Shown: in pieces, positions 23,173 through 34,734 of the stretch
Layout of the letters: each line of letters opens with the position of its first letter
How positions within the stretch are numbered: the stretch's first letter is position 1
NCBI GenBank assembly: GCA_019426215.1
Contig: CM033394.1
Coordinates: 39,616,423 to 39,680,422, forward strand
Source: Buddleja alternifolia
Taxonomy: Eukaryota > Streptophyta > Magnoliopsida > Lamiales > Scrophulariaceae
DNA: 64,000 nucleotides
Direction of reading: 5' to 3'
Made by a program: the position numbers and the translations under genes
Notes under the pieces: generated by a model
Told to the model about the DNA's origin: nothing
The model's database searches: none
What the model saw: the letters and a program-made list of their open reading frames with translations, nothing else

Positions 23173-24547
23173 GAAAAAATTATTTTTTTAATCCCTTTAC
23201 TTGATTTTTTTTGTGTTTTAGTCCGTTAACTTAACACTTTACAAAATTAATTTGTTATCTTGGCACTTTTTTTAATTTTGGTCATTTCTGCTGATTTGGG
23301 GACAAATTGCCTCTTAATTTGGGGATAATGCTAATTTGGGGGGAAATTCATTAAAAAATTGAAACAATTCATTAAAAAATTTAACAAATTGAAAAAATTC
23401 ATTAAAAAATTGAAAAAATTCATCAAAAAATCAAGAAAATCGAAATCCGAAAAAAAAAATTCGATTCTTTTTTTCGAATTTCAATTTTTTCAAAAAAATC
23501 CGAAAACATTTAAAGAAAAAATTCATTAAATATTGTCGGGAAAAATTATTTCTCTTTATATTTTATTTAAAGAAAGATTCGAAAAAATTCATTAAAATAA
23601 TTTTCCCCGACGATATCTAAAGAATTTTTCTTTAAATTTTTTTCGGATTTTTTTGGAAAAATTGAAATCCGAAAAATTGAACAAATTGAAATCCCAAAAA
23701 AAATGATTTTTTTTTTGGGATTTCAATTTTTTAATGAATTTTTTAATGAAAATTTTCTGTTTTTTCTAATTTTTAATGAATTTTTTCAATTTTTAAAATT
23801 TTTTAGTGAATTTTTAATGAATTCCATCCCCCCGCCCCCCAATTTCCCCCCAAATCAGCAATTTCCCCTCAATTTTCCCTCCATTTGTAATTTATCCCCA
23901 AATTAAGATGCAATTTATCCCCGAATTAGCGGAAAGGACCAAGATTAAAAAAAATACCAAGATAACGGACTAATTTTATAAGGTGTTAAGTTAACGGACT
24001 AAAACGCAAAGGAGGCCAAGTTAAAGAAAAAATTCGAAAAAAATTCATTAAAATAATTTTCCCCGACAATATTTAATGAATTTTTTCTTTAAATTTTTTT
24101 CGGATTTCCTTGAAAAAATTGAAATCCGAAAAAATTGAACAAATTGAAATCCCAAAAAAATCCAATTTTTTTTTCGGATTTCAGTTTTTTCAATTTTTTA
24201 ATGAGTTTTTTAAATTTTTTAATGAAAATTTTAGGTTGTTTCAATTTTTTAATGAATTTTTTCAATTTTTTAGTGGTTTTTTTCAAATTTTTAATGAATT
24301 CCAACCCACCCCCCCCCCCCCCCCCCCCCATTTCCTCCCAAATCAGCAATTTTCCCTCCATTTGTAATTTATCCCCAAATTAAGATGCAATTTATCCCCA
24401 ACTTAAGATGCAATTTATCCTCAAATTAGCGTAAAGGACCAAAATTAAAAAAAGTGCCAAGATAACGGACTAATTTTGTAAGGTGTCAAGTTAACGGACT
24501 AAAACGCAAAGGAGACCAAGTTAATGGACTAAAAAAATAATTTTCCC
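23173..24547. mobile_element. Foldback Mutator-like MITE, 1375 bp (family C)
   Basis: The left end GAAAAAATTATTTTTTTAAT and the right end (complement GGGAAAATTATTTTTTTAGT) start inverted arms of more than 110 bp that share TTTTAGTCCGTTAACTT, TTATCTTGGCACTTTTTTTA and ATTTTGGTC. Flanks carry perfect 10-bp repeats CTATTAAATA at 23163-23172 and 24548-24557. The inside is almost all AAATTCATTAAAAAATTG units and their complement, with a 21-base C run at 24309-24329. Part of the right arm is duplicated (23890-24030 resembles 24360-24530). Phe- and Lys-rich frames in it are not genes. Confidence 0.8.
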
Positions 24548-24641
24548 CTATTAAATATATGCTACCTCTATAACACGGCACATGAAGTACGTACGTTGTA
24601 ATTAATTAAGGAGTCTAGTGTTTCTAAGTACGGATTAGTGA

Positions 24642-25167
24642 TCGTTATCTCTCTCTCCCATCTCTATCTAAACTCTAGCCTTCTTTTCTATTTTCCTCCC
24701 CCGGCGATGGCTTGGTGAAGCAGTCGTCTGCTTCAGAATTGTTACCACCACCATCGTCGGCGGGCTGGGTTGGAGTACCCCTCTTCAAGTTGCACATCAC
24801 ATCTTCAAATCTGACGAGACGGATATGGATCTAAAGAGACATAGACAGATCTGACGAGATGAAGACGGGTGATACTTAAGTTTTTATATAGTGTTTTAGA
24901 TAGTTTGTTTAGTATTTTATTTTCTCTCTCGTGTGAGAGTTTGTTTTCTCTTTAGAATGAGAGTTTGTCTCTCGTTGAATAGGAGTTGCGCAAGAATTTT
25001 CTTGTGTTCATTTGTGAGTTCTTAAAATTTGTTATTTTTCAAGAACTTGATAGTTGGTGTTTTAAATGTTCTTACTACATCGTTTGAATCAATATAAATT
25101 GTATTGTTTCAGGCGTTGTAAACTTTCGATTGAATGATATATAAGATCGATTTTTTTTTTTAAAAAA
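24642..25167 (+). mobile_element. Retroposed sequence with poly(A) and 16-bp target duplication
   Basis: Perfect 16-bp direct repeats AAGTACGGATTAGTGA lie at 24626-24641 and 25168-25183. Between them is about 526 bp that starts pyrimidine-rich, has a GC-richer 5' third (GGCGATGGCTTGG...CGTCGGCGGGCTGGG) and ends in a T-run followed by an A-run at 25151-25169. Long exact repeats plus a 3' A-run are the mark of LINE-driven retroposition. No protein or tRNA-like promoter is recognised. It may be a 5'-truncated LINE, an unknown SINE or a retrocopy of a transcript. Confidence 0.7.
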
Positions 25168-25189
25168 AAGTACGGATTAGTGAACCCCC

Positions 25190-27170
25190 AACGAGCAAAT
25201 CTTGATTGGATTTACAAAAGAAAAAGAAAAAATAATGTATCCTACATATATAATTAATTTCTTTTCAGTACCATTTTATATATAAAGAGGAGAGAAAATC
25301 GAAAGCACCTAAAAGGGAACCTCCTTGTGATTTCCATTTGATAATTTTTCTCTTAATTAGAGAAATTATGAAATAAAAAACTACAGCAAAGTTGGATGGG
25401 AAGCATCAATAAGAACTTAATATTTCGGAAAAATATATGAAAATGATAAAAAAATAAAGTATAGTGTATTATCATTTGAAGTGAGAAAACTTCGTTGATC
25501 GGGTAAATGGTAACTTCAATAGCATCAAAAGTGTAGTGTTGATAGGTTGCTTAACAATTTAGAAAAGTGCATAAACAGTGTAGGGATTTAAATGGTAAAT
25601 TCAATGTCATCAAAAAGTAGTGTAGGAAGTACAGTTAATTTAAGGCTACTTTTTTCGAGAATAATGCTCTGGAAACAAGAAATGGGGATCCCTGGAAAGT
25701 GCAAATCCTTGGTTCCCTTGCAACTACTTTCTTGGATCTTGCTTTGTTTTGGTTTAATTTGAATTTCGAAGCATTCAAGTACAATTCCAAGATATCAACA
25801 CTATTTATTTTCATCATTGCTGCATATTTCCTGAGAACATTATATTATATTATCTATATATACCCAATTTATGTATATATTATACATCACGCGCTACCAA
25901 AATTCATTTTCAATGAGAAGATATCTGCGTTCTTCGGAATTAGCGGCAGCTCCTCCTGAAAGGATCAATGATGTGGTGAATTTAATTTATTTTTTTTGTC
26001 CTTGATGTAATGATGCTGATAAATTATTGAATAAATGTGTTTGACCAGCACACATCGCAGACATTGAGATCGAACTTTAGGAATCAAGTTGACAACGTAC
26101 TTACTTCCACGTAAACGGTGACAGAATAAACAGAATATTAACAATAAAGCTTACGAATAACGAAATCACGTAAATATTTCCTAGAAAATATCAATATATA
26201 TAAATATTTTGTAGAAATTACCATAAATGAGTTAGAAAAGAATAAATAAAGAAAAAACTTCGTAGTTTGCATCATGCCTTGAAGCACACATAAATAGAAG
26301 TGGATGAATGATTTAAATGACATCATAAAATTGTTGATTAATATAATTAAATCTAAGAATTGCAACAAAGAATTTCTTAAGCTGGACGGCAACCAATCTT
26401 TGTCATGTGGGCATGTGGATGTAGACAATAGTACTACTAAGACTTATGGAAATCAAACGAGTCATGCTGGACCGTGGAAATGTGATAAACGCTAAAAACC
26501 ACAATTTTCTTTTAGGGTGAAGTCAAGTAGAAAACTATATAATAAGCAAAAGCTTTGAAAAACGGTCATTAGTACTGAATTAAGGAAAACAAAATATTAA
26601 AATAATTGTAGGAAACATATTATTTATATGATTCGATGAGAAAATTAGTTACAATTGGTTTATTAACAATTTTACTGATTTCAAAGTTACGTTTTGAAAG
26701 AGACATGTCAATCTATTTATAATTAAAATTTAAGACTATCTTCAGGGTCCATCTTCAAGCAGGGGGTCGTCCTGGCTAATCCAGCGTGAATTTTGGGTTT
26801 CGAGTCAAGATTCATTCTTTACATCGCATCAAAACAACAATTTCAATTTTCTATTGTAAAATGGTATTCGATCTTGTATTACACATTATATACATACAAT
26901 ATATTCAACACTTTGTTAAATATACAAAATTATAGAGATCATATACATCATACATGTGACATTGGTATGTCATGTTCAATACTAGATGAAATACTACCTT
27001 TAAGATATGAGGTCCCAAATGAAAAGGAAAAAGGGAAAATGTAAGCAAAACATAGGAGCTTTTTCCAGAATCTGATGAGCAAAAAAGGACTTTTTTACGA
27101 GGATGTTGACAAACATTAAGGTAAATGAGAGTTGTTATTGAATATATCACGTAACAACCAACTACTTCGA
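25190..27170. other. AT-rich intergenic DNA
   Basis: No convincing gene is seen. Short repeats of GTAAATTCAATGTCATCAAAA and GTAACTTCAATAGCATCAAAA occur at 25508 and 25588. The open frames here show no recognisable protein family. Confidence 0.5.
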
Positions 27171-27177
27171 CATTAAG

Positions 27178-27723
27178 TTATAATTAGGTGAGCTTTCTAT
27201 TCACATCCCCACTGAAAGACACGACATAGGACAGCAAAGGTCGTAAATTTGGACAAGTTCGAAACATATTTTCCAGGAAAAACTTACAGGGTACATTTTC
27301 TACGTTTAGTTAATTAAAAATTATTAATTATTTGGATTATTTATAAATGAAAAATTTCATGAACTTAATTTCTGTTTCTTTCTTTTCCGATCTATTCAGT
27401 AAGAAAAAAAAGGAAAGGAAAAGTAATAAATAGCCAAAAAAGAAAATTAAGGGTAAAATAGGTATTGTACAAAAAAAATTATACATAAGGGTGGTGAATG
27501 CTAAAATTTAATACATGAGGGGAGGTCCTTACCACAGTGCAATACCTCAGGGAGGTGGACGAAAATAACCCGTCATAATTAGGTGACCTTTCTTTTCACA
27601 CCTCCACTGAAAGACACCAAATAGGACAGCAAGGGTCGTAATTTTGGACAATTTTGAAATATATTTTCCAGGAAAAACTTACAATTGAAAAGATATTGGG
27701 CACATATTCTACGTTTAGTTGAT
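27178..27723. repeat. Direct duplication of about 135 bp flanking a MITE end
   Basis: 27178-27312 and 27574-27723 are diverged copies of the same stretch (TAATTAGGTGA...CACTGAAAGACAC...TATTTTCCAGGAAAAACTTACA...TCTACGTTTAGTT). Between them, 27470-27570 ends in ACCTCAGGGAGGTGGACGAAAATAACCC, the same kind of end as the MITE at 60442-61612 (family D). GGATTATTT at 27334 may be its other, decayed end. Confidence 0.65.
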
Positions 27724-28222
27724 CTTTTGCTTATGCACAATTTCCATTTTGACGTGGGTAGAAATCTACTTTGGTTAATTAACTTTTTGTGCTATTAATC
27801 ACAGGATTGCCATCTGGTGGTTTTACTCCAGGATTAGAAACTTGTGTATATTGACCTCTATGTCCTTTCTCTCGATAATTTCTACTAAAATCAGATTCAA
27901 ATCTTTGTCACGTTCTTAACATTAAAATTATCCACGGCAAAAAAACATGTGATTTACTATAGAGAAGAAACCTAATTAAATTATGAGATAGTAATTCGCA
28001 AGTTAACTATGTGATGGGATTTACTCAAAATATTGCAACAATGGTAGACAATTTTGGCTAACTAGACCTTGCTAAATAGCGAAATTTAGGTCTGAAAATT
28101 CTGTAATTAAAATGTAAAATGGTCCCAATTTGACCAAATTATTTGTACGGTGTTCACTTTAGTAGTTGCTTCTTCCTATTCGATGTGCACCATAATTTAA
28201 AACCACTTATTAATATATAATA
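27724..28222. other. AT-rich intergenic DNA
   Basis: No gene or clear repeat is seen. Confidence 0.5.
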
Positions 28223-28649
28223 GGGATAATTGCATCAACCTCTCTTGAATTATGGACAATTGGCATTAACACCTTTCACTTTGGAATATTGGCATGGATC
28301 TCCCTTCATTTAACTTTTCAATTAAATTTATTAATTAAAGACTAAAATCCCCTCTGTTTTTAGAGCTGAAAATGTTCAATTAGATTTGATAGTTTGTTGG
28401 AATTTTGTTTACAAAGTATCATTAGATGACATTGTAATAAAATATAAAACATAATCATCAAAACTTTAAAAAAAATTCAGAGATATATTTCTAAAACTCC
28501 TAAACCATAAATTAATAATAAAAAAAACCCTGGATACTTTTATTCTTAATTAAGTTGAAATTTTGACAGTGTACAATGAAAAATTAACTTATAAAGTATA
28601 AATAAATTATAAATTAATGAAAAATTATAACTCAACAAGTAGAAAACAT

Positions 28650-28694
<45 letters not shown>

Positions 28695-29156
28695 GAATTT
28701 CACTTAACCGAATGAAAAGAAAAGCCCAAATATCACCACGAATCTTCAATTCTGAATATGAAATTATTCTAAATACAGTATAAAAAAGTACTTGACAAAT
28801 TCATCCAATATTTCAATAGAAATAAAAACGGATGTAACAAAATCGCACAATTAAAATAGAAAATATTTGTCCATGATAAATTATTCACGAAATTAGGAAA
28901 GATTCTTTTTTAATACATAATTTAAGGCTTAGGGATTTTGGAGATATTTCAAAAAAGAAATTTATTTTAAATATTTAATTACAAAGTAATTTGACAATAT
29001 TATGAATTTTCATTCAATTAAACATTTTTAGCTAAAATGTGAAGGGTACAATAGTCTTTAAGTTGTAAAATTTAGAAAAAGTTGGAGGGGAGATACTTGC
29101 CAATATATCAAATGTGAGGGAGTGTGGATGCCAAATAAGGTCAATGCAATTTTCCC
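28223..29156. mobile_element. Mutator-like MITE, 934 bp (family E)
   Basis: It starts GGGATAATTGCATCAACCTC and ends GGTCAATGCAATTTTCCC, inverted repeats of each other. Further in, ACAATTGGCATTAACACC pairs with GGATGCCAAAT-like sequence. Perfect 10-bp target duplications ATATATAATA lie at 28213-28222 and 29157-29166. The interior is AT-rich with a (TA)n run at about 28656-28692 and no coding. Confidence 0.85.
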
Positions 29157-29524
29157 ATATATAATATCATCATTGATCGAATCAATTTATCATTATTTTA
29201 TTAAAATAATATATACATAGAATTTTGTTACGAAACGCATCTACCCAACCAAAACAAAACTAATGAAGTGGCTTTACACTTGTCAATTACACCGGTGGAT
29301 ACGTTTCGAAGAAGAATTTTAGTGGAGAGATAAAGGAAAAGAAAATTGTTCATAAATTAATCCATAAAATTACATTAGTTAAAAATGAAAAAAAATAGTT
29401 TTAGTATTCCATCATCAATATTCAAGATCCTAACGTAGCCAAAAGAGTCAAATAATTTACTTTTACTCTACATGATTAATTGGGTGCAATACATTGGCGA
29501 ACAGAGATAGTCCAGTAACTTGTC

Positions 29525-30060
29525 TCATCTTTTTGTGCATATTAATGTTCTATTTTTTCCTTTCTATTAAATAGATTTTTAAGTGTATACTTTTCATTAA
29601 AAAATTACTGTACTTTTTGTGAAGTGTTACGCATACAAATAGCATAGAGTTAGATGAAGCTTCTTGTTCAATTAATTTTAAAAAATTCCACTGATCAAAG
29701 TACGAGTATATTGATAATTATTTTGAAACTGGATTAGCTTAGGATTGCAGGATACAATTTTTGGCACTTCAATTTTTCTGTTTCATTTTGTGGTTTATTT
29801 TTCTTTTTTTTGACAAAAAATTTAGGTAGGGTCAGCTTCATTCAATTACTAGGGTCAGAGCCTACTTTCGGGATCATAGGTCGCTATCGTCCACCAACAC
29901 AGCTCTCACGTCAGTAAAGGGAATCGAATACACTACCTTATGTGGAGAAGTGACCCGTTCTTACCAATTGAGCCAACTTTTGTGCTTTTGTGGTTCATTT
30001 TTATACTTTATTTTGTACGTGCAAACTAACAATTCAAACCATCCATTCCAATTGGCATTT
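29525..30060. repeat. Dispersed repeat R1, copy 2 (carries a SINE)
   Basis: It matches 20950-21284 from TCTTTTTGTGCATATTAATG through GTGCAAACTAACAATTC. The match is interrupted at 29803-29985 by the SINE and continues on the far side, which shows that the repeat was in place before the SINE arrived. Confidence 0.65.
29803..29985 (-). mobile_element. tRNA-derived SINE, 183 bp
   Basis: On the minus strand it starts with a tRNA-like pol III promoter: box A TTGGCTCAATTGGTAAGA near 29977 and box B-like GTGTATTCGATTCCC near 29924. It ends in an A-run (seen as TTCTTTTTTTTTG at 29801-29813). The flanks TTTTGTGGTTTATTTTT (29786-29802) and TTTTGTGGTTCATTTTT (29986-30002) match at 16 of 17 positions. 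Confidence 0.8.
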
Positions 30061-30219
30061 TATTTGGTATTTCTTACTCGTATACATGATATATATTATG
30101 GTATAATATTCATTAAATATACAAATGATGTGAATTTATATTTAGTGTCGTAAACATACGTTCCACACTCAAATTAGTGTTCCACTTTATAAACTTCTCA
30201 TATGTTTCATATACGAATT

Positions 30220-31617
30220 TAGGACTGTCAATTGATCTGGGCCTGCCCGAAGCTCAATGGCTCAGCCCGCTTATATATGAGCCGAGCTTAATTGAATATG
30301 AGCAGGGCCGGGTTTGAGCCTTTAGATGTAACGCGGTTAATTTGTGAGCCGAGCCTGAGCTTAACACGGCTCAACCCGAATTAAGCCCGACTCGTTTAAA
30401 GTTCAATATATATATATATATCAGTATATCACAAACATTCTAAATTTTTATACTTGATTATTATAAAATAGCTAAACATTGTTTTATGTGCAAAGGTTAA
30501 TTGCTAGCTGACTTCTAGCCGTCCAGATCAATGACTGATGCCTGATGGCCTTCTAAGTTCTAAGTTCTAATTAATCATTTTGTCTTCCAAGAATCAAGAT
30601 ATTCCATTAGTGATTTAACAAAGAAAGAGAATTTTGGTACCTGACAAATAATATTTGTGAAGTGGGTTAACCAACTCCTTGGGCTACGGACAAAAAAAAA
30701 AGGAAGATTGAAGGGTCATTTGAATCAATATTTTAGTGGGTTTTCAATTTTAGTGAGAATTCAACAAACAAGTTAGATTAATTATATTGTCAAATTTCTC
30801 TAAGTATTCTTAAGATTTACTCATGGAGGTAATTTTTACTATTATTTTTAAATATTCTTTTAATTTTATGAGTAGTAATTCTATAGAACATTAGGATTTA
30901 GCAATCTTTGAAGTGGGGTATTTGGAGTTGGATTTTTGAAGTTTTTACAATCTTTTTAAAGCCATTTGAATAAATTTTTCACTTGATACTTCATTTTTTA
31001 ATTACTCTCTAAGCTTATGCATTTCGATGTATATATTTGTTTCATTGATATGAGATTTATTAGAACAGAATATTCAATAAAAAATTAGATCAAAACAAGT
31101 GCTCAATGTATTTTTCTCAAGAAAAATACTAAAACAATATAGATGTATTCATAAGTTTACAAAATGTATAAAAGTGTTCACTAAAAACCACCCCTCTTTG
31201 TCTTTTTTTTTCTACACATATAAATCCATTGCAGGTTAATATTTACTTGCTGTTTTATTTTTTGTTTAATTTTTTTGTGTTTTTTCTTTTTTTTATTAGT
31301 ATTATTTTCGTATGAGTTTTGAATTCAAAGTATTGCTTATGGTCATTGTTTGATTACACATTTGAAATTTATATTTCATTAGTATAATCTCATTAGACTA
31401 TGTGAAATTACTATCCCGTATACATTTCATTGAAATAAAAAAAAATTGTGAGCCGGCCTGAAATAAGCCCCAAGCTCGTGTAAATATGTGAGCTGAGTTT
31501 GGGCCGAGCCAAAGAAAAATAATATGGGCTGAGTTTGAGCTTATGGTCGATAGGCCCGATGATATTTGAACTTGAGCGAGCTGAAACTTGGTTCATAAAG
31601 CCCGATTGACATGCCTA
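30220..31617. mobile_element. hAT-type element, 1398 bp, non-autonomous
   Basis: The ends TAGGACTGTCAATTGATCTGGGC and (complement of right end) TAGGCATGTCAATCGGGC form a terminal inverted repeat. Both subterminal regions are rich in GAGCCGAGC, GGGCCGAGCC and AAGCCCGA motifs. The 8-bp flanks TACGAATT (30212-30219) and TGCGAATT (31618-31625) match at 7 of 8 positions, as expected for hAT. The AT-rich interior codes for no transposase. Confidence 0.8.
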
Positions 31618-31625
31618 TGCGAATT

Positions 31626-33068
31626 ATAAGCTGAAACATTAAGTTGGAATATGATTTTCGATTGGAAATTTTTCGTTAAATAACAAAGTAGTCTAACATC
31701 AAATCAAGGATTAATTATGTTCATTTTCCATTAGATTGATAACTACTTCCAATAATTCACCACAAAGAAAAGATGGCACGTAAGCCACCAACCACACAAA
31801 CAAACAAATTAACCACAAGGAATAAAATTCAACAGTAGACTATCTAATAAGATTAGAAATTAATAATAATTTAGTGGAAAAGTGCAATAAACCTCCTCCA
31901 TTAGTGACCGCTCAAACACATGCTGGCTTGACACATCAAAAAATTATCAAAAAAAAGGGAATTTATTCCTCGAATGGGACCCATAGTTTGGTGAAATCAA
32001 AGTCGATCTCATCTTTTTCTCGACATCGACGATCACTGACATCAAAATCAGATAATAAGATAGGGTTTTGGATCAAAAAGGAATTTTTAGAAGCTTCTAT
32101 ATGCATTTTCACTTAATTCTTTTTCTCATCCTAGGGAAATGGGAGATTGATTTTCTTACAAATGGGCACCTTTGATTCTTGTAAGTAGCATTTTTTCGTG
32201 ATTAAATATTTATAACAAAAACTAGAGTTACAAATCACGAGAATTCGACCGAACAAAATCAATACAATCTAAAAAAATAATATTATTTAAATTTGAATGA
32301 AAAGCCCATTTAGCATGGACAGTCGCGTTAGCTTTACCATCTTAAATATAAATGTAACCCTCCGTCCTTGTTCATGAGAAAACAAAAACGTGTATTTTAA
32401 TTTAAATGAAAATATTAATTGTTTTATTTTGAGGGACACGTTGAATTTCCGGGTAGTATTTGTCATTTATCTTGATGGATGCTCATGAATCAATTAATCA
32501 ATCTTAGTGTTATTGTGACACAAAAAAAAAAAAAAAGGATAACTATAGATTGTGATTCAAATAAATGCTTAAAAGAATAGTCAAATCGTTAATGACAATT
32601 CAATACGAGAGTGTATGAATATGAGCTGTGAAAGATGGGCTTGATTTATTCCTTCCATGTTACTCTCCTTTGAAGACCTTTAGGACAACTTTATTTCCCA
32701 AATAATTTATTAAAATAATCCACGTTGATGATTCTTTCCTTGGGATAAGTCAAATCATGTACAAAAAATAATTACTGAACATAAAAATGAACCCAAAAAG
32801 AAAATGAAATTCTTTTTAGCAACGTTGAAAGAATATTAATGAAGCGAACTTTAGGCAGCCACATCTATATATAACGACACTTCTTAGGGGCACCTCAACC
32901 CAACTAATGGTTAATAATGGTGGACCCACAAACAATTTTTTTTATTCGAAACAAGTGGAAGGACAAGCTGGTGGATAGTATGTAGCTTTCATTTACAAAT
33001 TGTTTATTGAAGAAAATATTAAATAAAACACACTAGATTTCATATTTCAATTGATTTAATTCTTATAT

Positions 33069-33102
<34 letters not shown>

Positions 33103-33462
33103 CTAGAACTAAAAGTTTGACCAAGTAAGACAAATATTAGTCCGTAACACATCAACCATGCACATACCAAAATTGCTTGGAGAAAAATGAAAATTTATTA
33201 TTGTTCACTTAGATGATCAAATTAATACATAACATTGATCAGTAACAAGAAGGGAGAATCAAAGAGGATTATTGAAAGTATAGAACACTTGATTAAAACA
33301 TTAAGATAAAGCTACGTACAACAAACCTATGAATTAGAATGAAAATTTTCTCATCATCCCTTGATCATTTTCTTCTCTTTGAATCTTTATACCCCTTGAA
33401 AAGCTAGCATATAGACTTCTCTTTTTAATAAAGCTGAATCTTAATTTCTACCAAAATATTAT
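31626..33462. other. AT-rich intergenic DNA
   Basis: Includes a poly(A) run near 32521-32537 and a (TA)n run at 33069-33100. No gene is seen. The 80-codon open frame at 31874-32116 shows no family features. Confidence 0.5.
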
Positions 33463-33903
33463 TCACCAGAAAGCTATCAGCCCTAAAACACAGCTGATCA
33501 ATAATGGCAATAACTCGACAGAGGAGCTCCGACCCGAACCCGAATAATTAGGGTCGACCGGATATAGATTACCCGGCGGACCATTGAAGTATATGTAAGG
33601 AGCGTAATTAGGGTTTGGCGGGTACTGGCCGCCACCGCCGCTGCTGCCGCCGCTAGGTGGCGGCGGACAGTAGTTGCTGGGCGGAGGCTTCTTCGGTGAT
33701 GGCGGTGGTGGTGACGGAGGCGGTGGAGGCGGTGGAGACGGCGGTGGGTTACAAGGGTTGTTGCAAGGGCAGCCACCACACTTGTTCCCCAAATCAGGAG
33801 GGCTCTCATCAAGCTTTCTTGAATTCATCAATTCTCCAGAATGAACCAATGTTGAAATCATGACAAGAAAAATAGTGAATTGCAACAATTGGAATTGAGC
33901 CAT
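33463..33903 (-). CDS. Secreted proline-rich, probably GPI-anchored cell-wall protein (146 aa)
   Basis: A single exon. I chose the ATG at 33901-33903 because MAQFQLLQFTIFLVMISTLV then forms a clean signal peptide; an upstream in-frame ATG at 33933 would add ten residues. After cleavage the order is KCGGCPCNNPCNPPP with four Cys in a short span, an extensin-like run of SPPPP repeats, SNYCPPPP, a Gly/Ser-rich stretch, then YPPNPNYAPYIYFNGPPGN, and a Ser-rich spacer (SGSGRSSS) before the hydrophobic tail LLPLLISCVLGLIAFW, a GPI-anchor signal. It is likely a hydroxylated, glycosylated wall or plasma-membrane protein. It shares its layout with 9232-9660, so the two look like diverged family members. 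A (GAA)n tract at about 33986-34007 would lie in the 5' leader. Confidence 0.8.
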   Translation of the reverse strand: MAQFQLLQFTIFLVMISTLVHSGELMNSRKLDESPPDLGNKCGGCPCNNPCNPPPSPPPPPPPSPPPPSPKKPPPSNYCPPPPSGGSSGGGGQYPPNPNYAPYIYFNGPPGNLYPVDPNYSGSGRSSSVELLPLLISCVLGLIAFW

Positions 33904-33985
33904 GAGAAATATCTTGATTTTGGAATTTTGCAAGTGAAATTTTGATGGGTTTTTAGTGGGTGAAATATAGCGTTAGGTGTGATGG

Positions 33986-34007
33986 GAAGAAGAAGAAGAA
34001 GAAGAAT
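33986..34007. repeat. (GAA)n microsatellite in the probable 5' leader
   Basis: About seven GAA units, read as CT-rich (TTC)n on the coding (minus) strand about 85-105 bp upstream of the chosen ATG. Pyrimidine-rich leaders are common in plant genes. Confidence 0.7.
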
Positions 34008-34289
34008 AGTTATTCTTGGAGAGTGGTTTGTTTGCGTTTCTTATGTGCATGGAAAATTGGGAAAAGGCAAGGGAAGTTTTGGAGAAATAATTGGCCTTTT
34101 AGTAGGAAATGGAAGTGAGTGTGAAATGTGAATATGATGAATTTCCCTTCAATTCTAATTTTCATGGGGTGGGGGGTGGCTTAATCTACAAGGCAATATA
34201 CGATTGCATGTGGAGGGTCCCACAAATTAGGCCTTAATTTATTGGTTTTGTTATTTTTTATGTGCGTATATATGTATTTACATATATAT

Positions 34290-34545
34290 GGGAAAATTAC
34301 AAACGGACCCCTCACTTATTATGTAATTATCAAAACTCTCCCTCACTTATTGAGAATTATCAATAAACACCCTTATATTAAGAATTTCTTACAATTATAC
34401 CTCTGTGTACTTAACAATTCTTACAAATTGACCCCATAAATTTTACAAATAGACTCTTTGAGGGGGTGCATTGGTAATTTCTAATAAGTGAGGGGGAGTA
34501 TTGGTAATTACACAATAAGTGAGTGGCTCTATGTGTAATTTTTCC
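34290..34545. mobile_element. Mutator-like MITE, 256 bp (family A, copy 2)
   Basis: It starts GGGAAAATTACAAACGGACC and ends CTCTATGTGTAATTTTTCC, and matches the element at 5988-6242 along most of its length (TATGTAATTATCAAAA, GAGAATTATCAATAA, TTTCTTACAATTATAC, TTTGAGGGGGTGCATTGGTA). Flanks are (CA)TATATAT on both sides, so a target duplication is plausible but the DNA is too simple to prove it. Confidence 0.75.
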
Positions 34546-34734
34546 ATATATATATATATATAAAGTGATTTGCTTACATCCAATAATTGTACATTTTGTT
34601 CATAAAAATATATGTGTTACCTAACGTATGCATGAAAAAGGTTGGACACTACGACCTGTTTTTGAGTAATATGTCAACTTATTATAATGGGATTTGATAT
34701 ATTAATTATTTGCGTTGATGGCGTAATTTTTTTT

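Noticed and set aside
23703..24383. Phe-rich plus-strand and Lys-rich minus-strand frames
   Set aside because: They are readings of the foldback element's T-rich and A-rich arrays.
27334..27570. Complete family D MITE
   Set aside because: Only the right end is convincing; the left GGATTATTT match is nine bases and no target duplication was found.
33498..33812. His/Arg-rich minus-strand frame and a plus-strand frame at 33657-33863
   Set aside because: Both are out-of-frame readings of the SPPPP-repeat gene at 33463-33903.
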